NCBI GenBank assembly: GCA_937960895.1
Contig: CALCJD010000016.1
Location: 1-21,006 of the forward strand
Source of the DNA: an uncultured Spartobacteria bacterium
Lineage (GTDB): Bacteria; Verrucomicrobiota; Verrucomicrobiia; Chthoniobacterales; Terrimicrobiaceae
Reading direction: 5' to 3'
DNA length: 21,006 bases
Positions 1 through 7,331 of this stretch are shown piece after piece. The notes under the pieces are model-generated. The model was not told the origin of the DNA. It did not search any database and was given only the letters and a program-made list of their open reading frames with translations. The number at the start of each line of letters is the position of its first letter. Within the stretch, counting starts at the first letter, position 1. The position numbers were made by a program, and so were the translations under genes.

Positions 1-112
1 GGCGTCGGAGTGGGCGTCGGAGTGGGGGTAGGCGTTGGGGGAGGAGTAGGGGTGGGTGTAGGAATGGGGGTGGGCGTGGGAACAGGCGTCGGGGGCGGAG
101 GAGGTGTCCCCG
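1..112 (-). repeat. Low-complexity Pro-Thr linker repeat
   Basis: On the minus strand this stretch encodes an almost uninterrupted PT/PP repeat with occasional Val and Ile. It is the second interdomain linker of the LPMO gene. A shorter linker of the same composition lies at about 445-495. Such repeats can change length by slippage and are a risk for assembly errors at this edge. Confidence 0.85.
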
Positions 113-1181
113 AGCCGGTTCCGAAGACAAAATTGATCGGCGACTGCCGTACCTGTCCGGGCGCGCCGGTGAATCCGAAGGACACTTTGCCCTGCGGCGG
201 GATGGCGCTGTTCCAGGCATACGGCTGGGCGTCGAAGAGATAGCGGTTGCCGGTTTTGCTGACGATGCGGGCATTCCACGGACTGACGATGTCGTGCCCG
301 AAGTCGAAGGCGAGGTTCCAGTCCTTCAATGTGCCGTTGGTTTTGTTTTCAATCACCACATTGCCTTCGAATCCGCTGATCCAGTCGTTGACGATTTTGA
401 AGGTCACCTTGACCTGGGCGGTCTCGAAAGTGGCATTGCCATTGCCCGGGGTCGGCGTGGGCGTGGGAACCGGGGTCGGTGTGGGCGTGGGCGCCGGGTC
501 GCCGTGATGATGGTCCGGAGGAAGGTCGGGGGCGACTTTGGGTTCCGGAGACGGCGTGCCGTAATCGACGCCGCCGAAATCCAGATCGCTGGTGGAGAAA
601 AAGACTTCGCCGACCGGATCAATGCGCTGCCAGATCACGTAAAGCACATGACGTCCGGTGCGCTGGGGAAGATGCACCGTAAAGAGGTAGTTTTTTCCTT
701 CGAGGCGCGCATGTTCCCCGCCCGGCAGCGGCTCGAGGTCGCTCCATTTGAGCGGCTGGCGCGGATCGTAACCGGCCTTTGTGATGTAAACCTCGAAGTA
801 GCTCGGATCGTGGGGGGTGGAGGCGTAAAAGACGCAATTCAACGGTCCCGGCTGCACGCGGGTGGCCGGCCAGTCGGTGCGGGCCAGGTTGAGCCCGGCG
901 TATTTGGCGCGCCCGGCCCCCGGGAGCTCCCCGTCCGGAATCTGCGCGCGGTAGTCGTGGGCCGGGAGCTGACGATTGATCTCATGCCAGTCGTAAAACG
1001 CCTGCGTCCCCGCCACCGCAATGGCGGCGCGCGCCGCATCGGATTGCGGCGTCTGCGGATTCTCCAGGAAAACCTGATACGACCGGCTGATGGGCCGGGC
1101 CATGGATCCGTGTCCCAATGCGGACAGCAGGGGCAGAACGGTCAGACTCACCATCCAGAACAGAGAGGTCAGCACTTTCAT
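1..1181 (-). CDS. Secreted AA10 lytic polysaccharide monooxygenase with CBM2, 5' part only
   Basis: The minus strand is open from an ATG at 1181 to the window edge (393 codons), so the C-terminus is missing. Residues 1-23 form a signal peptide ending ALG. Cleavage would leave His24 as the first mature residue (HGSMARPISRSY), the hallmark of AA10 copper LPMOs, which oxidatively cleave cellulose or chitin. H124 in ASTPHDPSYF fits the second histidine-brace ligand, and F194 in GEVFFSTSDL fits the axial Phe. LARTDWP, DPRQPLKWSDLE and GRHVLYVIWQR match cellulose-active AA10 proteins. A Pro-Thr linker (about 229-245) leads to a CBM2-like domain (about 250-354) with W267, W288, W302 and W323 and the block YAWNSAIPP. 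A second Pro-Thr linker (from about 360) runs off the edge, so another domain probably follows. The only Cys is C116, so the disulfides usual in both families are absent. It is divergent to the sensor kinase at 1306. No good Shine-Dalgarno is seen: GGAG lies only 1 nt before the ATG. The family call is strong; the substrate is inferred. Confidence 0.93.
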   Translation of the reverse strand, partial: MKVLTSLFWMVSLTVLPLLSALGHGSMARPISRSYQVFLENPQTPQSDAARAAIAVAGTQAFYDWHEINRQLPAHDYRAQIPDGELPGAGRAKYAGLNLARTDWPATRVQPGPLNCVFYASTPHDPSYFEVYITKAGYDPRQPLKWSDLEPLPGGEHARLEGKNYLFTVHLPQRTGRHVLYVIWQRIDPVGEVFFSTSDLDFGGVDYGTPSPEPKVAPDLPPDHHHGDPAPTPTPTPVPTPTPTPGNGNATFETAQVKVTFKIVNDWISGFEGNVVIENKTNGTLKDWNLAFDFGHDIVSPWNARIVSKTGNRYLFDAQPYAWNSAIPPQGKVSFGFTGAPGQVRQSPINFVFGTGSGTPPPPPTPVPTPTPIPTPTPTPPPTPTPTPTPTPT

Positions 1182-1219
1182 GCTCCCATTGTGCAACGAA
1201 ACGCACATTGCGCCGCTGC

Positions 1220-1250
1220 AACTCGACGATGCCGGCGGGAAACTCGACGA
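1220..1250. promoter_or_regulatory. Candidate LytTR-type operator: 10-bp direct repeat, 21-bp period
   Basis: The sequence aactcgacga occurs at 1220-1229 and again at 1241-1250, in the 124-bp gap between the divergent LPMO and sensor-kinase genes. Read on the minus strand, the 9-mers TTCGTCGAG and ATCGTCGAG each match 7 of 9 positions of the recalled LytTR consensus ([TA][AC][CA]GTTN[AG][TG]). They are separated by 12 bp, the classical LytTR spacing. The sites lie about 40-70 bp upstream of the LPMO start and 56-86 bp upstream of the kinase start. The repeat is observed; binding by the regulator at 2349 is inferred. Confidence 0.5.
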
Positions 1251-1305
1251 ACCGGTTTTCCTGTCGCGTTGACCCCGAACTCTTCCCCCGGCAACATGCG
1301 CCCCC

Positions 1306-2361
1306 ATGGGAAATGCGCCCGCGTGGCATCTGACGAAATTCTGGCGCTGGAACATCGGGCTCTGGACCGCTCTGGCCGTGCCGATGTTCCTGGTGCGTTT
1401 CGCGATGCACCAGAACGCCCTGCGCGCATTCGGGCTGACCCTTTTCCAGGAGACCCTCTCCATCCTGCTCTGCGGGCTCCTCCACTGGGCCTACAGCTGG
1501 TGGATGAAACACCGGCATGATTTCAATGTCTCGGCGGCGACCATTCTCATTGCGCTCAGTCTGGCCGCCACCGGCATGCAGTCCATGGCGGTCCTGTATC
1601 TGGTGCATCTCACCGGCTGGGACAATCCGCTTTGGAGTCCGCTGGAGGAATGGCTGATGCGGCTGCTGTTTTACTGGCTCATCTACATGGCGTTCAGTCT
1701 GCTCTACTTCTGGCTGCAGGCGGAACGGCACGCCCACGAAAAAAGCAAGCTGGCGGCGGAATCGAAGGCCGCCGCCCAGCGCATGGAGCTGCAGTTGCTT
1801 CGCGCCCAGCTCGACCCGCACTTCCTTTTCAACTCCCTCAACGGCGTCGCCACAATCATTCCCACCAACCCCGACGCCGCCGTGTCCATGGTTCTCGACC
1901 TCTCCGACTATCTCCGGTATTCCCTCGAAAACCGAAACAGCTCCATCATTCCGCTCGCCGCCGAAATCGACGCGATGAATGCCTATCTCAAAATCGAAAA
2001 GGCCCGCTTCGGAGATCAGATGTTCATGCGGGTCACGGCGGACGAGGACGCCCGCAGCCGGACCATCCCCTGCTTTCTCCTGCAGCCCCTCGTCGAAAAT
2101 GCGGTCAAACACGGGTTCCAGACCGCCGATCCCCCCTGGAAGGTGATGTTGCACGCGGAAACCCTCGGCGACAGCGTGGTTGTCACCGTCATCAACAAGG
2201 GCCGCCTGTCACCGGATCCGTACGGCACCGGACTGGGTCTGCAAATCCTCCGCCGGCGGTTGCACATCCATTATCCGAAACGCCACCGTCTCAACCTGCA
2301 TCAGGATGGCGACACCGTCTGCGCCGAACTCCAACTGGAGGGAGAACCATGCTCCGCGTAG
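1306..2361 (+). CDS. LytS/YehU-type membrane sensor histidine kinase
   Basis: This 351-residue protein is the sensor of a LytTR two-component system. Four hydrophobic segments lie at about residues 17-34, 43-65, 77-101 and 113-137, so the input domain is membrane-embedded with no large periplasmic sensor. A short charged helix (138-160) leads to the His_kinase motif LRAQLDPHFLFNSLN, with phospho-acceptor H172. The ATPase domain has the N box QPLVENAVKHG (N265) and the G box GTGLGLQ (307-313). This architecture matches the LytS/YehU/AlgZ class rather than HisKA kinases. The gene overlaps the response regulator by 13 bp, indicating coupled translation. The ATG at 1306 has no clear Shine-Dalgarno. 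The stimulus cannot be read from the sequence. The divergent LPMO suggests a link to polysaccharide sensing, which is inference. Confidence 0.93.
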   Translation: MGNAPAWHLTKFWRWNIGLWTALAVPMFLVRFAMHQNALRAFGLTLFQETLSILLCGLLHWAYSWWMKHRHDFNVSAATILIALSLAATGMQSMAVLYLVHLTGWDNPLWSPLEEWLMRLLFYWLIYMAFSLLYFWLQAERHAHEKSKLAAESKAAAQRMELQLLRAQLDPHFLFNSLNGVATIIPTNPDAAVSMVLDLSDYLRYSLENRNSSIIPLAAEIDAMNAYLKIEKARFGDQMFMRVTADEDARSRTIPCFLLQPLVENAVKHGFQTADPPWKVMLHAETLGDSVVVTVINKGRLSPDPYGTGLGLQILRRRLHIHYPKRHRLNLHQDGDTVCAELQLEGEPCSA

Positions 2362-3071
2362 CGGTGATTGATGATGAACCGCTGGCCCGCCAGGGCCTGC
2401 GCCGCATGCTCGCCACGCACCGGGGGGTCGAAGTCGTGGCCGAGGCCGACCGGGTTTCCACCGCCACACCGCTCCTCCTGAAGGAAAAACCCCACGCCAT
2501 CTTTCTGGACATCCAGATGCCCGGCGCGGACGGCTTCGAACTGATCAAAACCCTCGATCCGGTACCAAAGGTGGTTTTTGTCACCGCCCATTCCCATCAC
2601 GCCGTGCGGGCCTTCGACATCGACGCCGTGGACTATGTTCTGAAACCCGTCCGTCCGGAACGCCTCGCTGCCGCGGTGACCCGGCTGCGTGCGGCGTGCG
2701 CCCCCGTTGCGCCCCCGCCCGGTCAGGAAAGCGGCGACCGCATCCGCCTGAGGACGCCCCAACGAACCGTCCTGGCCTCGTTCCACGACATTGCCGCCCT
2801 CGAGGCGGAAAAGGATTTCACCCGTTTCCACATCGCCGGCGAAGCCCCCCTCCTCATCTGCCAGTCCATCGGATCCTACGAACGCACCCTGCCGAGTCCG
2901 CCCTTTCTGCGTTTGAGCCGTTCGCTCATGATCAACACCTCCCGCATCGCCCGGACGGAAAATCTCTCCCGCAATGAAACCCGGCTCTGGCTCAAGGGCA
3001 TCCCGACCCCGTTTCCCCTCGGCCGCACCGGCCGCACCCGGCTGAACGAGTTCCTGGGAGACGCCAACTGA
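2349..3071 (+). CDS. LytTR-family response regulator
   Basis: This 240-residue regulator has an N-terminal receiver domain (about 1-112) and a C-terminal LytTR DNA-binding domain (about 130-236). In the receiver, D8-D9 are the acidic pocket, D54 in IFLDIQMPG is the phospho-acceptor, T79 is the switch Thr, and K99 sits in VLKPV. The LytTR part shows the family pattern RIRLRTPQRTVLASFHDIAALEAEKDF followed by FLRLSRSLMINTSRI. The reading frame is open further upstream. The ATG at 2349 is chosen because it begins MLRVAVIDDEPLAR and has GGAGGGAGA a few bases upstream. It overlaps the end of the kinase gene, its evident partner. The direct repeat at 1220-1250 is the best candidate target in the window. 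Confidence 0.94.
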   Translation: MLRVAVIDDEPLARQGLRRMLATHRGVEVVAEADRVSTATPLLLKEKPHAIFLDIQMPGADGFELIKTLDPVPKVVFVTAHSHHAVRAFDIDAVDYVLKPVRPERLAAAVTRLRAACAPVAPPPGQESGDRIRLRTPQRTVLASFHDIAALEAEKDFTRFHIAGEAPLLICQSIGSYERTLPSPPFLRLSRSLMINTSRIARTENLSRNETRLWLKGIPTPFPLGRTGRTRLNEFLGDAN

Positions 3072-3091
3072 CGCGCCGTCCCCTCCCTTCC

Positions 3092-3889
3092 ATGCTTCGC
3101 CGCTACGCCCAGGTTTACGCGATCATGTTTCGCAACTCGCTCATCCGCGAGATGAACTTCAAGGCGAACTTCCTGCTCTGGATGGGGGTGGAGTTGCTCT
3201 GGTTTCTCGGCCAGATCGTGTTCATCGAAGTGATTTTCGGCTACGTCGACCGAATCGGCGACTGGACCAAATGGGAGGTGGTTCTGCTCGTCGGCACCCA
3301 CCAGATCATCTCCCAGATTTTTCAGGCGTTCTTTTACCTCAATCTGGCCAACCTGCCGGAACTTGTCCGGACCGGACGGCTGGATTTCCTCCTGCTGCAG
3401 CCCATCGACACCCAGTTCGTCGTCTCCACCAAACAATTCGGCCTCGACAGTCTGGTGAACGCCCTCATCGGCGTGGGGTTTGTCATCGTGGCGCTGCTCA
3501 AACTGCAAATCACGCCCAGCCCCGGACAGATCGGACTGTACACCGTCGCGGTGGCGCTCGGGGTGATGATCCACTACAGCATCCTGATGTGCCTGGCGGC
3601 CTTCAGTTTTTGGATCATCCGTGCCCAAGGCCTCATCCACGGCTATTACGCCCTGTTCAATCTCGGACGTTATCCCGACGTCATTTTCCGCGGACTTTTC
3701 AAATTCGTCTTCAGCTGGCTCATCCCGATCATTGTGGTCACCAACGTTCCCACCCGGCTGATCATTCGCGCCGCGGAAAATCCGGTCCCGCTGCTTCTGC
3801 AACTCGGCACGGCCGCGCTTTTCGTCACCGTGGTCACCCGGCTGTTCTGGAAATCCGCGCTGCGGCACTATGCCAGCGCGAGTTCGTGA
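3092..3889 (+). CDS. ABC-2 family transporter permease (PF06182-like)
   Basis: This 265-residue integral membrane protein has about six hydrophobic segments. The N-terminus (YAIMFRNSLIREMNFKANFLLW), the central block LPELVRTGRLDFLLLQPIDTQF and YPDVIFRGLFKF are characteristic of the ABC2_membrane_6 group. Those permeases usually work as a pair with an ATP-binding subunit. It starts 20 bp after the response regulator and is probably co-transcribed with the two-component system. Neither the ATPase nor a second permease is nearby; the next gene is on the other strand. The substrate is unknown. Either the partners are encoded elsewhere or this is an orphaned part of a former transporter operon. 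The family assignment is firm; its role with the LytTR system is inference. Confidence 0.85.
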   Translation: MLRRYAQVYAIMFRNSLIREMNFKANFLLWMGVELLWFLGQIVFIEVIFGYVDRIGDWTKWEVVLLVGTHQIISQIFQAFFYLNLANLPELVRTGRLDFLLLQPIDTQFVVSTKQFGLDSLVNALIGVGFVIVALLKLQITPSPGQIGLYTVAVALGVMIHYSILMCLAAFSFWIIRAQGLIHGYYALFNLGRYPDVIFRGLFKFVFSWLIPIIVVTNVPTRLIIRAAENPVPLLLQLGTAALFVTVVTRLFWKSALRHYASASS

Positions 3890-3972
3890 TCCCCGGAAGG
3901 GGCATCCATGCACCGGGCCTGCCGCCCCCTCCCGGCTCGGAAGCTGACGGGATCAGGAAACCCGCCGGCTCC

Positions 3973-4728
3973 TCAATGCACCCCGGCCTTTTCCATGATG
4001 CGGCGCAGGTCGTTCTTGTTTCCGCGCAGGGCCACCAGGAAGCAGATTCCGTTTTCCTCCCGAATGGCAAGCGCCCACGGGGCGGCTTCGGTGACGCGCC
4101 AGGACCCTTCGGGGTAGACCGAGATGCCAAACGGCTGGCTGCGGAAGGAGTAGAAAAACATCGGGAAGTCGCCGGCCACCGCCACCTGGGCGATGGGTTC
4201 GTCCTCCACACGGAAGAGACGCACCCCCAAGGCCTGGAATTTTCCGAAGCCCGGCGGAACCCGAAAGTCGTCAAATCCCTTGAGCATGAACCAATCCGGC
4301 AGGTTTTCGGTCGGTTCCTGGATCTCGTCAAACTGGGTGGGGGCCGCCTTCCCGCCGGTGGTGGCGATTTTCACGCCGTCGTCGGGAAACGTGCCGGCCC
4401 GGCCCAGAAAATTCCAGACCAGCACGGCCACCAGCAGGAGAAAACCGAGGCCGACCGCCACCGTTGCCGGATTCCGCAGCGAGATGCGTCCCGCGCGCCG
4501 GGCGTGAAGGGATTCGGAAGCCTCTTCGATGGCGGCGACCGCCTCCGGGGCCAGGGGGATGGAATAAAGCTCGTCGGAAAGCGCCCGGTCCGCAGTGAGC
4601 CACTGCTGGACCTCGGCCTCAAACTCGGGCGAGGCGGACGCCACGCTCAGGGCCTCCTTGAGGGAGGCGTCATCGTGACCATCCGGCCGGCGGGCGAGCA
4701 GCAAAACGCGGGCGGCCTTGGGGGTCAT
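3973..4728 (-). CDS. Membrane-anchored anti-sigma-like protein
   Basis: This 251-residue protein has a cytoplasmic N-terminal part (1-87), one transmembrane helix at about 91-110 (VAVGLGFLLLVAVLVWNFLG) and an extracytoplasmic C-terminal part of about 140 residues. The N-terminus (RVLLLARRPDG, then acidic DPxL-like repeats and an Ala/Glu-rich helix) resembles anti-sigma proteins common beside ECF sigma genes in Verrucomicrobiota. The zinc motif HxxxCxxC of classical ZAS anti-sigma factors is absent. Its ATG overlaps the stop of the upstream sigma-like gene by 4 bp (ATGA), so the two are translationally coupled. The C-terminal domain (FMLKGFDDFRVPPGF, FFYSFRSQPFGISVYPEG) resembles no sensor domain I know. 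The role is inferred from topology and partner. Confidence 0.7.
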   Translation of the reverse strand: MTPKAARVLLLARRPDGHDDASLKEALSVASASPEFEAEVQQWLTADRALSDELYSIPLAPEAVAAIEEASESLHARRAGRISLRNPATVAVGLGFLLLVAVLVWNFLGRAGTFPDDGVKIATTGGKAAPTQFDEIQEPTENLPDWFMLKGFDDFRVPPGFGKFQALGVRLFRVEDEPIAQVAVAGDFPMFFYSFRSQPFGISVYPEGSWRVTEAAPWALAIREENGICFLVALRGNKNDLRRIMEKAGVH

Positions 4729-5117
4729 GGCGTGGGGGAGCGAAGCGCCTGACGCGCCTGTTCAAGAACTTCCGCCAACCGGCGGGGATCCACATCGAGC
4801 ACACGCTGGATGTCCCGCGCGGACAACGCGTTCAGACAAAGAAGCGTGAGCGCGCTGCGTCCGGGTTCCATCAGGGAGTGCAGGATGCCCACATTTCCGG
4901 AGAGTTCATTGCGGGCGGGAAACTTCAGGCACCGCCGGCGCAGAACCGTGAAAAAAAGACCCGCCACCCGATCCTCTTCATCCCCGTGCGGATGACGGCG
5001 CACCTCCTCCACTGTTTCCTGAAAGGCCCTCCGGGCGCCCTCGGTACAGCCGGTCAGCACGTGGGCAAACCGCCACGCCTTTTCCAACCACTCGGAATGC
5101 TCGGCCTGTGTGCTCAT
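4725..5117 (-). CDS. Short, divergent ECF sigma-factor-like protein
   Basis: This 130-residue protein reads as a shortened sigma-70 region 2 plus region 4. Residues about 10-65 (EKAWRFAHVLTGCTEGARRAFQETVEEVRRH, then VAGLFFTVLRRRCLKF) resemble region 2. Residues about 80-128 (LMEPGRSALTLLCLNALSARDIQRVLDVDPRRLAEVLEQARQALR) have the shape of the region 4 helix-turn-helix. Typical ECF factors are 160-200 residues, and the aromatic promoter-melting part of region 2.3 is not evident. It may bind DNA or its anti-sigma partner without being a full sigma factor. It is directly coupled to the membrane anti-sigma-like gene at 3973-4728. The ATG at 5117 follows a 112-bp gap after NnrS. No Shine-Dalgarno is obvious. 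Confidence 0.65.
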   Translation of the reverse strand: MSTQAEHSEWLEKAWRFAHVLTGCTEGARRAFQETVEEVRRHPHGDEEDRVAGLFFTVLRRRCLKFPARNELSGNVGILHSLMEPGRSALTLLCLNALSARDIQRVLDVDPRRLAEVLEQARQALRSPTP

Positions 5118-5229
5118 CGGGGAGTCAAGCTACATACGGCGGACGGAGCCCGCTCACAAGGCAATTCCCCCGGCGGCGGTGCGTTTCCCTGCGGAATGCC
5201 CTCCCCTTTCACAACCGGACCGACCGTTT

Positions 5230-6423
5230 TCACGCCCGGTCGTTTCCTTCGGCCCTCCCCACAAAACGGAGCACAAAAACCGCCCAAACACCCACGGCCG
5301 CCATCCACACCACCGCCGCATAGGCGTAATGGCTCATGCGCACGCCGGGCATCCCGTCGGCTCCGACCCGCGTCAGCATGGCAAGCCCCACCAGACCGAT
5401 GACCACCCGCATCCAGCGCAACGGGCCCCTCAGAAGCTCCAGTTGTCCTCCATGACCGTAAACAACCCGTGCGGCCACCAGCAGGGTGAGCAAACCCAGT
5501 CCGCTGATGAAAACCACATGCAGCCAGGAGACGGACCAACCCGGAAAAACCGCCGCAAGAACATATCCGGCCGGAATGCAGAAGAGGGCGGTCCGCACAC
5601 CGAAAGCGAGCGTTCCCCCGTCGTGCGCCCTGCCCCGGAACGGCATCTCGGCGGCAAAATACCCGCCGACAGCCACCGCCCGCAGAACCGCCCCCGCGCG
5701 GACGGAGCCGTCCGCCTCGAGGGCACAGCCCGCCAGCACCGCCACTCCGCACCCCAGCGCCGTCAGCGCACGCGGCCACCACCCGCGCGGCACAAAATAC
5801 GATTCGGGAAAGGCATGCCGGCTGGGCACCTGAAAAAATCGCGGCAGCAAAAACGGGCCCACCCCCATCACCGGCAGCAGAAGAAAACCCTGATACAACA
5901 ACAACCGCGCCATCCCGGGCTGCCAGGCCGCCGCCCGCGCAGGCGCGATCTCCGGAATCAGGAAGAGAACGGTTCCCGTCAGCGCACACACCAATCCCAG
6001 CCCCACCAGCACAAACCCGGGCGGCGGCGTGTCCCGCCGCATCATGAACCGCACCCCCAGCACGGCCACGAACAGCAAAACCCCCAGCAGAAAAAGCAGG
6101 TCGCCGGCCACCGGACGGCCCGCCAGATGCATCACCCCGGCCGCCGTCAACAACGCCGCACACACCAGCGTTTCATAAAGGGTGACCCCCGGAGTCTCCA
6201 AAAGACGCGGCAGGGCCGTGCCGAGAAATCCCATGACAAAGCACGCCAGAAATCCCTCGATCATGATCCGGGCGTGCATCTGCCCCGGATACGACGCGGT
6301 GAAACCCCAGACATACAGCGGCCAGAGCGCCACACCCAGGATCGCAAACAGGGTGCCAAGCGGAAAGAAAAGCCGGAAGGGTTCCCCCGCCCGCACCAGC
6401 GCCCAATAGCCGGGCGGCGACAT
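5230..6423 (-). CDS. NnrS-like polytopic membrane protein
   Basis: This is a hydrophobic protein of about 397 residues with 11-12 transmembrane segments. It begins MSPPGYWALVRAGEPFRLFFPLG, which resembles the NnrS N-terminus. NnrS is a haem- and copper-containing membrane protein induced by nitric oxide that protects against nitrosative stress. The family block around H-x-HEM and GFLLTA appears diverged here as MHARIMIEGF and GFLGTALPR, so metal binding may be altered. The ATG at 6423 is chosen because AGGGA lies 7 nt upstream. An in-frame ATG at 6456 would overlap the haemoglobin stop and add 11 residues, and the frame is open to about 6540. It follows the truncated haemoglobin closely and should share its transcript. 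The family call rests on topology, partial motifs and neighbours. Confidence 0.75.
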   Translation of the reverse strand: MSPPGYWALVRAGEPFRLFFPLGTLFAILGVALWPLYVWGFTASYPGQMHARIMIEGFLACFVMGFLGTALPRLLETPGVTLYETLVCAALLTAAGVMHLAGRPVAGDLLFLLGVLLFVAVLGVRFMMRRDTPPPGFVLVGLGLVCALTGTVLFLIPEIAPARAAAWQPGMARLLLYQGFLLLPVMGVGPFLLPRFFQVPSRHAFPESYFVPRGWWPRALTALGCGVAVLAGCALEADGSVRAGAVLRAVAVGGYFAAEMPFRGRAHDGGTLAFGVRTALFCIPAGYVLAAVFPGWSVSWLHVVFISGLGLLTLLVAARVVYGHGGQLELLRGPLRWMRVVIGLVGLAMLTRVGADGMPGVRMSHYAYAAVVWMAAVGVWAVFVLRFVGRAEGNDRA

Positions 6424-6445
6424 GCGGGTGTCCCTGTGCCTCCCC

Positions 6446-6844
6446 TCAGCGCTCATCCGGTGCCTGATGGATCCTGGCATGCAAAACGGACGCCATGTCC
6501 TCGGCGCAGCGAACAATGTGTCCGGCATTCGGTCCGGCAAAAAGCTCCGACACCGTCTCCCGAAACAGGGTCAGCCAGCGATCAAACATTTCCCGATCCA
6601 TTCCGGCCTCGGGAATCAGCCGCGCATGCGCGCCGATGAGGTTTCCGCGAAAACGATTGGTCCGAAACAGGACGGTGTCCCAAAAATCGTAAAGCTTGGG
6701 CAGGTGTTCGTCCCAGCGGACGCGGGCCACGTCATCAAAGACATATCCCAGCATTTCATCCCGGCGCACGCGCTCGTAAAAGCGATCGACAAGCACGATC
6801 AAATCGGGGCGTCCGGTGATATCGGGTCGGGTGACGGTTTTCAT
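6446..6844 (-). CDS. Group III truncated haemoglobin
   Basis: This 132-residue protein has the full length of a group III truncated globin. WDEHLPKLYDFWDTVLF is the B/E-helix signature of that group. H73 in LIGAHARLI is the expected proximal haem ligand, and FDRWLTLFRET is the typical G-helix block. Such globins bind O2 or NO and are commonly found with NO-detoxification genes. It lies 82 bp downstream of the Rrf2 regulator and 22 bp upstream of NnrS, so the three probably form one operon. The ATG at 6844 gives the usual short N-terminus. The family is firm; an NO-related role is inferred from context. Confidence 0.92.
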   Translation of the reverse strand: MKTVTRPDITGRPDLIVLVDRFYERVRRDEMLGYVFDDVARVRWDEHLPKLYDFWDTVLFRTNRFRGNLIGAHARLIPEAGMDREMFDRWLTLFRETVSELFAGPNAGHIVRCAEDMASVLHARIHQAPDER

Positions 6845-6926
6845 GATTCAACGTGGGGTTGGCGGGCGGCGGGGCGGGACTTCCGCGGCCGCGGGGACTC
6901 CCATCCCCGCCGACCTTCCGCCCCCC

Positions 6927-7331
6927 TCAGGTCTGCGGCGCAAAAATCGCCAGGGTGGTTTCCTCGATGAAACGCCGGCTGTCCTCCACCATTGCGGCAA
7001 TGCGATCGTGCAGGGGACAGGGGGTCCCGTGCCCGCACCAGCCGGGGCCAAACGGGCAGAGCGACGGAAGTTCCGTCTGCTCGAAAAGACGAATGATGTC
7101 CGAGAGGCGGATGGCTCCGGGTGGTTTCGCCAGCCTGTAGCCCCCATGCGGACCCGGTTGACCGGCCACCAATCCCGCCGCCGCCAGCTGGGTCAGCAAC
7201 TTCGCCGTGAGCGGCCTCGGTATGGACCGCGCCCCGGCAATCTCGCCCGATCCCACACGCTGCCCGGGACGCTCCGCGAGGTAGCTCATGACCGCAATCG
7301 CGTTGGAAGCCGTCTTGCCGTAAATGAACAT
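6927..7331 (-). CDS. Rrf2-family transcriptional regulator, probable Fe-S NO or redox sensor
   Basis: This 134-residue protein begins MFIYGKTASNAIAVMSYLAE, the typical Rrf2 N-terminus. It has a winged helix (about 10-70) with the wing GPHGGYRLAKPP and the helix IRLSDIIRLFEQ. Three cysteines sit in CPFGPGWCGHGTPC, spaced C-x6-C-x5-C. This is close to the C-x5-C-x5-C of NsrR and IscR, which bind an iron-sulfur cluster. Next to truncated haemoglobin and NnrS genes, an NsrR-like NO sensor that represses the module is the best inference. The one-residue longer first loop is unusual. No clear NsrR box was found by eye upstream. The ATG at 7331 lacks a good Shine-Dalgarno but fixes the canonical N-terminus. 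Confidence 0.9.
   Translation of the reverse strand: MFIYGKTASNAIAVMSYLAERPGQRVGSGEIAGARSIPRPLTAKLLTQLAAAGLVAGQPGPHGGYRLAKPPGAIRLSDIIRLFEQTELPSLCPFGPGWCGHGTPCPLHDRIAAMVEDSRRFIEETTLAIFAPQT

Noticed and set aside
294..1520. Plus-strand open frame of 408 codons over the LPMO gene
   Set aside because: It is antisense to a gene with clear AA10 and CBM2 motifs, is rich in Arg and Gly without domains, and runs into the sensor kinase.
982..2154. Minus-strand open frame of 390 codons over the LPMO start and sensor kinase
   Set aside because: It is opposite to the histidine kinase with its conserved boxes and has no recognisable domain.
1632..2348. N-terminal extension of the response-regulator frame
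   Set aside because: It is an out-of-frame shadow of the kinase. The real regulator begins at 2349 with a receiver-domain N-terminus and a Shine-Dalgarno.
5110..6639. Plus-strand open frame of 509 codons opposite NnrS
   Set aside because: Its composition is His, Arg and Pro rich with no domains; the minus strand encodes a membrane protein with a consistent hydrophobic pattern.
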